A DNA stretch of 64,000 nucleotides from 1-14-2-50-31-20 sp964617555 (GCA_964617555.1 CAZTYP010000015.1:1-64000), one strand, 5' to 3'; shown: positions 8,851-19,084, counted from the first letter of the stretch. The notes: generated from the letters alone by a model not told the origin. A program made the numbers and translations.

Positions 8851-11800
8851 ATGAGATTCAAAACACAAGAATCAAGAATAAAAAGCATAAACCAGCTAAC
8901 TATTAGTTTGGCTAGTCCCGATACAATACTTTCTAGATCTCACGGTGAAGTTACAAAACCGGAAACAATTAACTATAGATCGTTCAGACCTGAAAAAGAC
9001 GGTTTGTTCTGCGAAAAGATTTTCGGCCCCGTAAAAGATTGGGAATGTGCATGCGGGAAATATAAAGGCATAAGATATAAAGGAATTGTTTGCGACCGTT
9101 GCGGCGTTGAGGTTACTCAGAAAAAAGTACGGCGCGAAAGAATGGGGCATATTCACCTTGCGGTTCCCGTTGTTCATATCTGGTTTTTCAAGTCACTTCC
9201 TTCCAAAATCGGAAATATTATCGGAATGAAAACAAAAGAGTTGGAACGGATTATTTATTACGAATCGTATGTTGTAATAAATCCAGGAACAACCGGATTA
9301 CAGTTTAAGGATTTAATTTCCGAAGACCAATATTACGAAATTCTTTATTCTTTGGACCACGATAACGATGCACTTGCAGATGATGACCCGAAAAAATTTA
9401 TTGCAAAAATTGGTGGCGACGGTGTTAGAGAATTATTAAAAACAATTAATGTTGAAGCCACATTCAGAGAATTAAAAGAGCAATTAAAAATTGAAACCTC
9501 GCAACAAAAAAGAGGCGACTTGCTTAAACGTCTTCGTGTACTGGAATCTTTTAGAGAACATGAAGATAAAATTGCGAATAAACCCGAGTGGATGGTGTTA
9601 AACATTTTGCCTGTTATTCCGCCGGAATTGCGTCCGCTTGTTCCGTTGGAAGGCGGTAGATTTGCCACAAGCGATTTAAACGATTTATATCGCAGAGTTA
9701 TTATCAGAAACAACAGATTAAAAAGGTTAATAGATATTAAAGCTCCCGAAGTAATTCTTCGTAACGAAAAACGAATGCTTCAGGAAGCTGTTGATGCTTT
9801 GTTCGATAATTCCCGACGCGGAAGCGCAGTACGTAGCGATGGCAACAGACCGTTAAAATCCCTTAGCGATATGCTTAAAGGTAAGCAGGGACGCTTCCGT
9901 CAGAATTTGCTTGGTAAACGCGTGGATTACTCCGGCCGTTCGGTTATTGTTGTGGGGCCTGAATTGAAACTGCATCAGTGCGGGCTTCCCAAAAACATGG
10001 CGATAGAATTATTTAAACCGTTTGTAGTGCGTAAATTAATTGAGCGCGGATATTACAAAACAGTTAAAAGTGCCCGCAAAGCCGTTGATAGAAAAGAACC
10101 GATTATTTGGGATATTTTGGAAAGATTAATTGACGGACATCCGGTATTGCTAAACCGTGCCCCTACTTTGCACAGACTCGGTATTCAAGCGTTTCAGCCG
10201 GTGCTTATAGACGGAAAGGCAATTCAATTACACCCGATGGTATGTACGGCATTTAACGCCGACTTTGACGGTGACCAAATGGCTGTTCACGTTCCTCTTT
10301 CGTACGAGGCACAATTGGAAGCATCTTTGCTGATGTTATCAAGTCATAATATCCTTTCTCCTCAAAACGGAAGTCCTATTGTTGTCCCTACACAGGATAT
10401 TGTTCTAGGCTGTTACTATTTAACAAAAGTTAAAGCCGGTGCAAAAGGGGAAGGTATGGTGTTTGCCGATACCCAAGAAGTTCACATTGCATACGATAAC
10501 GGTGCTGTTGAACTTCATGCAAAAATTAAAGTTAAAATTAATGGCGAGTTGATAGAAACAACAGTAGGACGCGTTATTTTTAACGAAATTGTTCCTCCTG
10601 AAATGGGATTTTGGAATGAACTGCTAATTAAAAAAGTGTTTAGCGGATTTATATATAAAATGTTTGTTAAACTTGGTAACGAAGTTACTGCAAACTTCCT
10701 TGATAATTTGAAAGAGTTGGGATATAAATATTCAACGGCTGCCGGTATTTCAATTTCGTTCAGCGATATGATTGTACCCGACGAGAAAAAGGCCATGATT
10801 GACGATTCCAACAAAAAGGTTTCGGAAATTATGGACGAACATGATCAAGGTTTTATTACAGATGCGGAACGTTACAATAAAATTATTGACGTTTGGACAC
10901 ATACAACAAATAATGTTGCAAAATCGTTGATGGAAAAAATCAGGACAGACCAAGGCGGATTTAATTCGTTACATATGATGGTGGACTCCGGTGCAAGAGG
11001 TTCTCAAGAACAAGTTCGTCAGTTAGCCGGTATGCGCGGTTTGATGATGAAACCTCAAAAATCTCTTTCCGGGGCTTCCGGCGAAATTATTGAAAATCCG
11101 ATTGTGGCTAACTTTAAAGAAGGTCTTTCCGTGCTTGAGTATTTTATCTCTACTCACGGTGCTCGTAAAGGGCTTGCCGATACCGCACTTAAAACAGCTG
11201 ATGCAGGTTATTTAACCCGTCGTTTAACGGACGTTGCACAAGATGTTATTGTAACGGAAGAAGATTGCGGAACAATTAGAGGTGTTGATGTTTCCGCAAT
11301 TAAAGATGTTGAGCTTGAAAGAGAACCTTTGGCGGAACGTATAACGGGGCGTGTTGCTCAAGAAGATATTTACGACCCGCGTACGGATGAGCTTATTGTT
11401 GAAACCGGTGAATTAATTGACGAAGAAAAAGCCGAACAAATTGACGAAGCGGCAATTGATTCGGTATTTATCAGAACAGTACTTACTTGTGAATCCGAGA
11501 GAGGTATTTGTGCTAAATGTTACGGAAGAAACTTAACTACCGGTAAATTGGTTGGTATAGGCGAATCCGTTGGTATTATTGCCGCTCAATCAATTGGTGA
11601 ACCGGGTACTCAGTTAACATTACGTACGTTCCACTTGGGTGGTACTTCTTCGCGTATTGCAAGTCAATCCGAAGTTTCATCCAGTATTGACGGTATTGTT
11701 AAATTTGATAAAATAAATTATGTGGAAAGAGAAGATCTTATTTTCGGTAAAGTTAAAATTGTAACCGGAAGACGCGGTTCCATCGGTATTTTTGATGAAG

Positions 11801-13110
11801 ATGGTCGTCAGATGAAAAAATACGATATTCCTTACGGTGCCGAACTTAGAGTTAAAGAAAATCAAGCCGTTAAAAAAGGTCAACCCCTTTATAATCACGA
11901 CCCGTATAATGCAGTTATTCTTACCGACGTAAAAGGAACCGTTAAATTTGTTGATTTGATAGATAATTCCACAATTAAACAAATTGCCGATGAACAAACC
12001 GGGCACGTCCAGAAAGTTGTAATAGAATCTAAAGATAAAACATTAACCCCAAGTATTGTTGTTACTGATGAGAAGGGAGAAGAAAAAACATTTAACTTAC
12101 CTACGGGTGCTTATCTTTCCGTGGAAGATGGTACAACGGTTGGTGCCGGAACAATTTTGGCAAAAATTTCAAAATCCGATTCAAAAAGTAGAGATATCAC
12201 AGGTGGTCTTCCGAGAGTTACGGAATTGTTCGAAGCCCGTAGCCCGCATGACCCTGCTATCGTTTCCGAAATTGAAGGTATTGTTAAATTCGGTGCTCGT
12301 AAAAAAGGTTCACGAGAAATTATTGTCGAATCTGTTGACGGAATGGATGAGAAAAAATATAATGTTCCTTACGGCAAACATATTCTTGTTCAGGAAGGTG
12401 ACGAAATTCCTGCTGGTGAAAAAATTACCGACGGACCAATTGACCCGCACGATATCTTGAAAATACGCGGTACAAATGCAGTGCAAGAATATCTTGTTAA
12501 CGAAATACAAGATGTGTACAGATTGCAAGGTGTAAAATTAAACGATAAGCATATTGAAGTAATTGTACGTCAAATGTTACGCAAATTACGAATAATTTCC
12601 TCAGGTGATACTTCCTTTATTGAAGAAGACTTGGTTAATAGAGCAATTGTTGTAGCCGAAAACAAGAGAATGTTAGAATCGGTTTATGTGGAAAATCCGG
12701 GAGGTTCCAAGTTAGAAGTCGGCGACATAATTTCCAGAACCAAAATGCGAGAAATCAATTCCGATTTGGAAAGAAAAGGCAAAGAGTTACTTCAAGTTAG
12801 AGATGCCGAACCTGCAACATTCGATAATGTATTGCTTGGTATTACACAATCGGCACTTTCAACGGAAAGTTTCATATCTGCCGCTTCATTCCAAGAAACC
12901 ACCAAAGTATTAACAAATGCAGCTATTGCGGCAAAAGTTGATAAGTTGACTGGATTGAAAGAAAATGTGGTAATAGGCGGAAAAATTCCTGCCGGTACCG
13001 GACTTAAAAAGTATGAAAATATTATTCTTAAAACGGAAGAAATTGTGGAAGAAACCGAAGCCGAAGAATCAGGTAAAATAGTTTCAGAAGACGGCAAAAA
13101 AGAAGAATAA
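8851..13110 (+). CDS. rpoC: DNA-directed RNA polymerase subunit beta'
   Basis: A 1419-residue catalytic subunit. The first zinc site is C66, C68, C81, C84. The Mg-binding active site NADFDGDQM has its aspartates at 471, 473 and 475. The second zinc site is C806, C880, C887, C890 (CESERGICAKCYG). The trigger-loop region GEPGTQLTLRTFH follows. The C-terminus ends in an acidic/lysine tail. TAAGGAGAAT before the ATG is a strong ribosome binding site, 36 bases after rpoB. A consensus promoter lies just downstream. Confidence 0.99.
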   Translation: MRFKTQESRIKSINQLTISLASPDTILSRSHGEVTKPETINYRSFRPEKDGLFCEKIFGPVKDWECACGKYKGIRYKGIVCDRCGVEVTQKKVRRERMGHIHLAVPVVHIWFFKSLPSKIGNIIGMKTKELERIIYYESYVVINPGTTGLQFKDLISEDQYYEILYSLDHDNDALADDDPKKFIAKIGGDGVRELLKTINVEATFRELKEQLKIETSQQKRGDLLKRLRVLESFREHEDKIANKPEWMVLNILPVIPPELRPLVPLEGGRFATSDLNDLYRRVIIRNNRLKRLIDIKAPEVILRNEKRMLQEAVDALFDNSRRGSAVRSDGNRPLKSLSDMLKGKQGRFRQNLLGKRVDYSGRSVIVVGPELKLHQCGLPKNMAIELFKPFVVRKLIERGYYKTVKSARKAVDRKEPIIWDILERLIDGHPVLLNRAPTLHRLGIQAFQPVLIDGKAIQLHPMVCTAFNADFDGDQMAVHVPLSYEAQLEASLLMLSSHNILSPQNGSPIVVPTQDIVLGCYYLTKVKAGAKGEGMVFADTQEVHIAYDNGAVELHAKIKVKINGELIETTVGRVIFNEIVPPEMGFWNELLIKKVFSGFIYKMFVKLGNEVTANFLDNLKELGYKYSTAAGISISFSDMIVPDEKKAMIDDSNKKVSEIMDEHDQGFITDAERYNKIIDVWTHTTNNVAKSLMEKIRTDQGGFNSLHMMVDSGARGSQEQVRQLAGMRGLMMKPQKSLSGASGEIIENPIVANFKEGLSVLEYFISTHGARKGLADTALKTADAGYLTRRLTDVAQDVIVTEEDCGTIRGVDVSAIKDVELEREPLAERITGRVAQEDIYDPRTDELIVETGELIDEEKAEQIDEAAIDSVFIRTVLTCESERGICAKCYGRNLTTGKLVGIGESVGIIAAQSIGEPGTQLTLRTFHLGGTSSRIASQSEVSSSIDGIVKFDKINYVEREDLIFGKVKIVTGRRGSIGIFDEDGRQMKKYDIPYGAELRVKENQAVKKGQPLYNHDPYNAVILTDVKGTVKFVDLIDNSTIKQIADEQTGHVQKVVIESKDKTLTPSIVVTDEKGEEKTFNLPTGAYLSVEDGTTVGAGTILAKISKSDSKSRDITGGLPRVTELFEARSPHDPAIVSEIEGIVKFGARKKGSREIIVESVDGMDEKKYNVPYGKHILVQEGDEIPAGEKITDGPIDPHDILKIRGTNAVQEYLVNEIQDVYRLQGVKLNDKHIEVIVRQMLRKLRIISSGDTSFIEEDLVNRAIVVAENKRMLESVYVENPGGSKLEVGDIISRTKMREINSDLERKGKELLQVRDAEPATFDNVLLGITQSALSTESFISAASFQETTKVLTNAAIAAKVDKLTGLKENVVIGGKIPAGTGLKKYENIILKTEEIVEETEAEESGKIVSEDGKKEE

Positions 13111-13137
13111 AAGGTATAAAAATATTAATCAGTGTGC

Positions 13138-13166
13138 TTGACATACTCGAATATTAAAGGTATATT
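13138..13166 (+). promoter_or_regulatory. Consensus sigma70-type promoter for the str operon
   Basis: TTGACA (13138-13143), a 17-base spacer and TATATT (13161-13166) match the classical housekeeping promoter with one mismatch. It lies in the 103-base gap between rpoC and rpsL, giving a predicted transcript start about 40 bases before the rpsL start codon. It would let rpsL-rpsG-fusA-tuf and possibly all later genes be transcribed apart from rpoBC. Confidence 0.72.
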
Positions 13167-13213
13167 GAGAGTCTGAATTTTTAAGCACTTTAAAATTTTA
13201 TGGAGGTAAATAA

Positions 13214-13588
13214 GTGCCAACAATAAATCAGTTGGTTAGAAAAGGACGCAAGGTTGTAGAGTCTAAAAACAAGGCTCCGGCATTGGAAGCATGCCCTCAA
13301 AAAAGGGGAGTTTGCACCAGAGTTTATACAACAACTCCTAAAAAACCTAACTCAGCATTGCGTAAAGTTGCCCGTGTACGGTTAACAAACGGTATGGAAG
13401 TTACGGCATATATTCCTGGAGAAGGACATAATTTGCAAGAACACTCTATAGTATTAATTAGAGGTGGAAGAATCAAAGATCTTCCGGGTGTTCGTTATCA
13501 TATAGTTCGCGGTTCGCTTGATACAAGTGGAGTTGACGATAGAAAGAAAAGTAGATCTAAATACGGTACTAAAAAACCTAAAAAATAA
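13214..13588 (+). CDS. rpsL: 30S ribosomal protein S12
   Basis: A 124-residue decoding-centre protein. It begins MPTINQLVRKGR and has TTPKKPNSALRK and PGVRYHIVRG, which hold the lysines where streptomycin resistance mutations arise; both segments look wild type. The start is GTG at 13214 after the strong ribosome binding site TGGAGG. It is first in the str operon, behind its own promoter. Confidence 0.98.
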   Translation: MPTINQLVRKGRKVVESKNKAPALEACPQKRGVCTRVYTTTPKKPNSALRKVARVRLTNGMEVTAYIPGEGHNLQEHSIVLIRGGRIKDLPGVRYHIVRGSLDTSGVDDRKKSRSKYGTKKPKK

Positions 13589-13597
13589 CAGATTGAT

Positions 13598-14065
13598 ATG
13601 AGAAAGAGAAGAGCAGAAAAAAGATACATTAAACCCGATCCGAAATTTAACGACGTATTAGTTGCTAAGTTTGTTAACTATATTATGTTAGATGGAAAAA
13701 AATCTACTGCAAGAAACGTTGTGTACGAATCGTTTGAGTTGATTGAAAAAAGGACAAAAAAACCGGCTTTGGAAATATTTAAAAAAGCTGTTAGCAATGT
13801 TCAACCATTGGTAGAAGTAAGAAGCCGCAGAGTTGGCGGGGCAACTTACCAAGTACCAATGGAAGTTAGACCCGAGCGTAGAATTGCTTTGGCGTTACGT
13901 TGGCTTAAAAGATATTCAAAAGATAGAAAAGATAAAACCATGGCAGAAAAGTTAGCGGCGGAATTAATCTCTGCTTCTAACGGTGAAGGAGCGTCGGTTA
14001 AGAAAAAAGATGATACACACAGAATGGCCGAAGCAAACAAAGCCTTTGCGCATTTTAAGTGGTAA
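13598..14065 (+). CDS. rpsG: 30S ribosomal protein S7
   Basis: A 155-residue primary 16S rRNA-binding protein that nucleates 30S head assembly. Recognised by MRKRRAEKRYIKPDPKFND, VEVRSRRVGGATYQVP and the C-terminal HRMAEANKAFAHFKW. Its length is standard. It is 9 bases after rpsL and 33 before fusA. In other bacteria S7 is the repressor of this operon. Confidence 0.98.
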   Translation: MRKRRAEKRYIKPDPKFNDVLVAKFVNYIMLDGKKSTARNVVYESFELIEKRTKKPALEIFKKAVSNVQPLVEVRSRRVGGATYQVPMEVRPERRIALALRWLKRYSKDRKDKTMAEKLAAELISASNGEGASVKKKDDTHRMAEANKAFAHFKW

Positions 14066-14098
14066 AAAGATGATATTTTGATTAAGGATTTTGATTAG

Positions 14099-16186
14099 AT
14101 GGCTAGTAAGAGAGTAGAATTAAATAAAGTAAGAAATATCGGTATTATGGCTCATATCGATGCAGGTAAAACCACCACTACCGAGCGTATTCTGTACTAT
14201 ACGGGTAAAACCCACAGAATAGGCGAAGTACACGAAGGCGGTGCTACCATGGATTGGATGGAGCAGGAAAAAGAACGCGGTATTACAATTACAAGTGCTG
14301 CTACAACTGCATTTTGGAACGGGCACCAGATAAATATTATTGACACTCCCGGACACGTTGATTTTACGGTTGAAGTTGAGCGTTCGCTCCGTGTGTTGGA
14401 TGGTGCAGTCGCTTTGTTTTGTGCAGTCGGTGGTGTTGAACCGCAATCCGAAACCGTTTGGCGACAAGCGGATAAATATGGCGTACCTCGTATTGCCTTT
14501 GTTAATAAAATGGATCGCGTTGGTGCCGACTTTTTTAATGCTGTTGATATGATGCGTAAAAGATTGGGAGCAAATGCTATTCCAATCACTTTACCGATTG
14601 GCGAAGGAGATATGTTCTCCGGCGTTATAGATTTGGTAACCATGAAAGCAAGAATGTATCACGAAGATACTTTGGGTGCTACATTTGAGGATAAAGAAAT
14701 TCCAAGCGATTTGGCACCTATTGCTGAAAAATACAGAACTATTATGTTGGAAGCCGTTTCGGAAGTTGACGATACGCTTTTGGAAAAATACCTTGACGGC
14801 GAAGAAATTACGGAAGATGAAATACAAAAAGTTTTAAGAGATGCAACAATCAATTTAACAATTACACCTGTTTTGTGTGGTTCTTCGTTTAAGAATAAAG
14901 GTGTTCAAAAATTGCTTGATTCTGTTGTTGACTTTTTACCATCGCCACTTGATGCCGGAGAATTAACCGTTCATCATATACATCAAGATGACGAGGTTAT
15001 TAGAAAAATTGATCCTAAAGAAAAATTTACTGCTCTTGCATTTAAAATTATGACCGACCCTTATGTAGGTAAACTATCTTACATAAGAGTATATACCGGG
15101 AAATTACAAGCCGGCTCGTATATCTATAATGCTACTTCCGATAAAAAAGAACGCGTAGGACGTATTCTTTTAATGCATGCGGATAAACGTGAAGATATTA
15201 ACGAATTACGTGCCGGAGATATTGCTGCAATTGTAGGACTTAAATATACTAAAACAGGCGATACTCTTTGTACGGAAGATGATAAAGTTTTGTTGGAAAA
15301 AATGGAATTTCCGGAACCTGTTATTCAAATTGCAATTGAACCGAAAACAAAAGCAGACCAAGATAAATTGGCCGATGCATTGGCAAAGCTTTCGGAAGAA
15401 GATCCTACATTTAGAGTGATGACCGATGAGGAAACCGGGCAAACACTAATTTCAGGTATGGGAGAACTCCATCTTGAAATTCTTGTTGACAGAATGAAAC
15501 GTGAATTTAAAGTTGACGCTAATATCGGTAAACCTCAAGTTGCTTACAGAGAAACAATTACCCAGACCGTTCAGGCGGAAGGTAAATTTGTTAAGCAAAG
15601 CGGTGGTAGAGGTAAATACGGGCATGTCTGGTTAGAAGTTTCACCTAACGAACCCGGCAAAGGTTACGAATTTGAAAATGCCATAGTTGGTGGAGTTGTT
15701 CCTAAAGAATACATAACTCCGGTTTCAAGAGGCGTTGAAGACGCAATGAAAAACGGTGTAATTGCGGGATATCCCGTAGTTGATGTAAAAGTTAAACTTT
15801 ATGATGGTTCTTATCATGATGTTGATTCAGATGAGGTTTCTTTTAGAGTTGCAGGTTCAATGGCTTTTAGAGAAGCTGCAAAAAAAGCAAAACCGGTATT
15901 GTTGGAACCGATGATGAGTATTGAAGTTACAACACCCGAAGAATATATGGGCGATGTAATGGGAGATTTAAATTCGCGTCGCGGTAAAGTTGAAGGATTT
16001 GACCCAAGAAAAGATGCACAAGTCATTAAAGCTAAAGTGCCTTTATCGGAAATGTTCGGATATGCAACGGTGTTGCGTTCAATGACTCAAGGACGTGCAA
16101 TTTATTCGATGCAATTTTCTCATTATTCTCAGGTTCCAAAATCTATTGCGGATGAAATAGCGGAAAAAATAAATTCAAAAAACTGA
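14099..16186 (+). CDS. fusA: Elongation factor G
   Basis: A 695-residue translocation GTPase. G motifs are AHIDAGKTTTTERIL (about residues 17-31), DTPGHVDF and NKMDR. Domains II-V follow, with GMGELHLEIL and the C-terminal segment FGYATVLRSMTQGRA. The length is that of classical EF-G1. Context in the str operon identifies it as the housekeeping copy, not the EF-G2 paralogue. Confidence 0.98.
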   Translation: MASKRVELNKVRNIGIMAHIDAGKTTTTERILYYTGKTHRIGEVHEGGATMDWMEQEKERGITITSAATTAFWNGHQINIIDTPGHVDFTVEVERSLRVLDGAVALFCAVGGVEPQSETVWRQADKYGVPRIAFVNKMDRVGADFFNAVDMMRKRLGANAIPITLPIGEGDMFSGVIDLVTMKARMYHEDTLGATFEDKEIPSDLAPIAEKYRTIMLEAVSEVDDTLLEKYLDGEEITEDEIQKVLRDATINLTITPVLCGSSFKNKGVQKLLDSVVDFLPSPLDAGELTVHHIHQDDEVIRKIDPKEKFTALAFKIMTDPYVGKLSYIRVYTGKLQAGSYIYNATSDKKERVGRILLMHADKREDINELRAGDIAAIVGLKYTKTGDTLCTEDDKVLLEKMEFPEPVIQIAIEPKTKADQDKLADALAKLSEEDPTFRVMTDEETGQTLISGMGELHLEILVDRMKREFKVDANIGKPQVAYRETITQTVQAEGKFVKQSGGRGKYGHVWLEVSPNEPGKGYEFENAIVGGVVPKEYITPVSRGVEDAMKNGVIAGYPVVDVKVKLYDGSYHDVDSDEVSFRVAGSMAFREAAKKAKPVLLEPMMSIEVTTPEEYMGDVMGDLNSRRGKVEGFDPRKDAQVIKAKVPLSEMFGYATVLRSMTQGRAIYSMQFSHYSQVPKSIADEIAEKINSKN

Positions 16187-16236
16187 TTAGATAAATTAAG
16201 CAATTAAACAAGAATTAAAATAACAAGGAGTTTTCT

Positions 16237-17442
16237 ATGGCAAAGGAAAAATTTGATAGGAGTAAACCTCACGTTAATATCGGTACCATCGGTCACGTGG
16301 ATCATGGTAAGACTACATTAACAGCAGCTATCACAATGTCGTTAGCTAAAAAAGGTTTATCGGAAAAAAGATCATTTGATAGTATTGATAATGCACCTGA
16401 AGAAAGGGAAAGAGGTATTACCATTGCTACTGCTCACGTTGAGTATGAAACAGAAAAAAGACACTATGCACACGTTGACTGTCCGGGACACGCCGACTAT
16501 GTTAAAAACATGATTACCGGTGCTGCTCAAATGGATGGTGCCATTTTGGTTGTTGCTGCAACAGACGGTCCTATGCCTCAAACAAGAGAGCATATTCTTC
16601 TTGCACGCCAGGTTGGTGTTCCAAGAATTGTTGTTTATATGAACAAAGTTGATTTGGTTGACGACGAAGAATTGGTTGAATTGGTAGAAATGGAATTAAG
16701 AGAACTTCTTTCCGAATATGAATTCCCAGGTGATGAAATTCCAATTATTAAGGGTTCTGCTCTTCAAGCTTTGGAAGCAGCTTCAGGGGATGCTCCTGCG
16801 GACGATCCTAGAATGAACAGCATTTGGGAATTGATGGATGCGGTTGATGAATATGTTCCCGTTCCTGAAAGAGATTCCGACAAACCATTCTTGATGCCTG
16901 TTGAGGACGTATTTTCAATTACCGGACGTGGAACTGTTGCTACCGGTAGAGTAGAACGCGGCGAAATTAAACTTAATGAAGAAGTTGAACTTATCGGTCT
17001 TGGTGTTCATAAAAAAACCGTTGTTACCGGTATTGAAATGTTTAGAAAAGAACTTGATTCCGCTATGGCAGGAGATAATGCCGGTCTTCTTATGAGAGGT
17101 ATTGATAAAAAAGAAATCCAAAGAGGTATGGTATTGGCTAAACCTGGTTCAATAACCCCTCATACAAAATTTGAAGGCGAAGTTTATATCCTTTCAAAAG
17201 ATGAAGGCGGACGCCATACACCGTTTTTTAACGGTTACAGACCACAGTTCTATTTCAGAACAACGGATGTAACAGGTATAGCAACATTACCTGAAGGTAC
17301 GGAAATGGTTATGCCCGGAGATAATGTTAAAATGACAGTTGAATTAATTTCGGAAATTGCAATGGAAGAAGGATTACGTTTTGCTATCCGTGAGGGTGGT
17401 AGAACCGTAGGAGCCGGCGTAGTTTCAAAAATTATTGAATAA
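16237..17442 (+). CDS. tuf: Elongation factor Tu
   Basis: A 401-residue GTPase that carries aminoacyl-tRNA to the ribosome. G motifs are GHVDHGKTT, DCPGHADY and NKVD. Domains 2 and 3 are complete and end RTVGAGVVSKIIE. AAGGAG lies before the ATG. It is the only tuf in the window: the position after tRNA-Thr, where tufB often sits, is taken by rpmG. Confidence 0.98.
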   Translation: MAKEKFDRSKPHVNIGTIGHVDHGKTTLTAAITMSLAKKGLSEKRSFDSIDNAPEERERGITIATAHVEYETEKRHYAHVDCPGHADYVKNMITGAAQMDGAILVVAATDGPMPQTREHILLARQVGVPRIVVYMNKVDLVDDEELVELVEMELRELLSEYEFPGDEIPIIKGSALQALEAASGDAPADDPRMNSIWELMDAVDEYVPVPERDSDKPFLMPVEDVFSITGRGTVATGRVERGEIKLNEEVELIGLGVHKKTVVTGIEMFRKELDSAMAGDNAGLLMRGIDKKEIQRGMVLAKPGSITPHTKFEGEVYILSKDEGGRHTPFFNGYRPQFYFRTTDVTGIATLPEGTEMVMPGDNVKMTVELISEIAMEEGLRFAIREGGRTVGAGVVSKIIE

Positions 17443-17462
17443 GTAATAAAAGTTAGCATAAA

Positions 17463-17490
17463 TGCCCGATTGAGTTAAATCAATCGGGCA
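17463..17490 (+). promoter_or_regulatory. Hairpin between tuf and rpsJ
   Basis: TGCCCGATTGA (17463-17473) and TCAATCGGGCA (17480-17490) form a perfect 11-bp stem around the loop GTTAAA. The bases after it, AATAATTAAG, hold no T tract, so a rho-independent terminator is unlikely. It could protect the 3' end of the abundant tuf mRNA or be an endonuclease processing site between the str and S10 parts. Confidence 0.65.
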
Positions 17491-17511
17491 AATAATTAAG
17501 GAGAGAAAATT

Positions 17512-17820
17512 TTGGCAAGTCAAAAAATTAGAATAAAATTAAAATCATACGATCATATTTTGATTGATAAATCGACTGAAAAAATTATTAAAACTGTTAA
17601 AAGTTCAGGTGCGGTTGTATCCGGACCAATTCCTTTGCCAACAAGAAGATCAGTTTATACAGTTTTACGCTCTCCTCACGTAGATAAAAAATCGCGTGAA
17701 CAATTTGAAATAAGAGCACATAAAAGAATTATTGATATACATAACTCTAACAATAAAACCGTCGACTCGTTAAGTAAGCTAGAAATTCCGGCGGGTGTTG
17801 ATATTGAGATTAAGTTATAA
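17512..17820 (+). CDS. rpsJ: 30S ribosomal protein S10
   Basis: A 102-residue protein of the 30S head, also the NusE partner in antitermination. It begins MASQKIRIKLKSYDH and has PTRRSVYTVLRSPHVDKKSREQ. The start is TTG at 17512, with AAGGAGAG upstream; the conserved N-terminus leaves no other option. It is the first gene of the S10 operon, 69 bases after tuf. Confidence 0.98.
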   Translation: MASQKIRIKLKSYDHILIDKSTEKIIKTVKSSGAVVSGPIPLPTRRSVYTVLRSPHVDKKSREQFEIRAHKRIIDIHNSNNKTVDSLSKLEIPAGVDIEIKL

Positions 17821-17831
17821 GGATTTGGATC

Positions 17832-18449
17832 ATGCCAGGACTGTTAGGTAAAAAAATAGGAATGACGAATTATTACTCCGAAGATGGGGTAGTATCACCG
17901 GTTACTGTTATTGAAGCAGGTCCGTGTAGAGTTGTTTCTATTAAAACAAAAGAAAATGATGGATATGAAGCACTTCAGTTGGGCTTTGGTGAAAAGAAAG
18001 AAAAGCACCTAAACAAACCGCAAATTGAAGATTATAAAAAGAAAAATATTTCTCCTGCTGCGGTTTTAAAAGAATTTAGAAATTTTGATATTTCGGAATA
18101 TAATATTGGTGATGAATTAACAGTTGAGTTATTTTCAGAAGGCGAAAAAATCAAAGTTTCCGGAACTGCCAAAGGTAAAGGATTTCAGGGTGTTATGAAA
18201 CGTCACGGTTTTGGCGGTGGTCAAAGAACTCACGGTCAAGGCGACAGAGAAAGAGCTCCGGGTTCTATCGGGCAGAGTTCTTATCCTTCAAGAGTATTGA
18301 AAGGAACAAGAATGGCAGGACGTACCGGCGGTAAAAGAATTACCACTTCCGGATTAAAAGTTGTAAAAGTAATTGCCGATAAGAACATTATCTTGGTTAA
18401 AGGAGCTGTTCCAGGAGCAATTAATTCAATAGTTGAAATTAAAAAGTAA
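17832..18449 (+). CDS. rplC: 50S ribosomal protein L3
   Basis: A 205-residue early-assembly protein that reaches towards the peptidyl transferase centre. It begins MPGLLGKKIGMTNYY, and has GKGKGFQGVMKRHGFGGG and the W-loop region PGSIGQSSYPSRVLKGTRM. Eleven bases after rpsJ and 8 before rplD. Confidence 0.98.
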   Translation: MPGLLGKKIGMTNYYSEDGVVSPVTVIEAGPCRVVSIKTKENDGYEALQLGFGEKKEKHLNKPQIEDYKKKNISPAAVLKEFRNFDISEYNIGDELTVELFSEGEKIKVSGTAKGKGFQGVMKRHGFGGGQRTHGQGDRERAPGSIGQSSYPSRVLKGTRMAGRTGGKRITTSGLKVVKVIADKNIILVKGAVPGAINSIVEIKK

Positions 18450-18457
18450 TTGGTTAA

Positions 18458-19084
18458 ATGATGAAGTTAGATGTTTATAAAATAGACGGTACGCAAGAAT
18501 CTTCGGTAGAATTATCTGAAGATGTTTTTGGAATTGAACCTAATGATCATGTTATTTATCTTGCCGTAAAAGCATATTTGGCAAATCAGCGTCAAGGTAC
18601 TCATAAAACCAAGGAACGAAGTGAAGTTAGAGGTGGCGGTAAAAAACCTTGGAAACAAAAAGGTAGAGGTACTGCCCGTTCCGGAACATCTCGTTCTCCA
18701 ATTTGGATTGGCGGTGGTACGATTTTTGGCCCTAAACCGAGAAATTACAGACAAAAATTGAATAAAAAGGTTAAAAGTTTGGCACGTAAATCTGCATTAA
18801 GTTATAAAGCTTCTGCAGAACAAATTATGATTGTTGAAGATTTTAATTTTGATACGCCCCAAACAAAAGAGTTTGTTAAAATGCTTGACGCATTAAAAAT
18901 TTCCGGTAAAAAAACATTGCTTTTAACCGGAGAGCATCAAGAGAATGTTTATAAATCCGGTAGAAATGTTGAGAAGGTTAAAGTTCTTGAAGCTGTAAAC
19001 GCATCTACATACGATCTGTTAAACAATCAAGTGTTGGTGTTGCAAAAAAGTGCAATTGATAAATTAGTTAGTACATTCAATTAA
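18458..19084 (+). CDS. rplD: 50S ribosomal protein L4
   Basis: A 208-residue protein with an extended loop lining the peptide exit tunnel: GGGKKPWKQKGRGTARSG, followed by SRSPIWIGGG. The start is the first of two adjacent ATG codons (18458 or 18461). In Proteobacteria L4 represses the S10 operon; no leader structure for that is seen here before rpsJ. Confidence 0.97.
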   Translation: MMKLDVYKIDGTQESSVELSEDVFGIEPNDHVIYLAVKAYLANQRQGTHKTKERSEVRGGGKKPWKQKGRGTARSGTSRSPIWIGGGTIFGPKPRNYRQKLNKKVKSLARKSALSYKASAEQIMIVEDFNFDTPQTKEFVKMLDALKISGKKTLLLTGEHQENVYKSGRNVEKVKVLEAVNASTYDLLNNQVLVLQKSAIDKLVSTFN

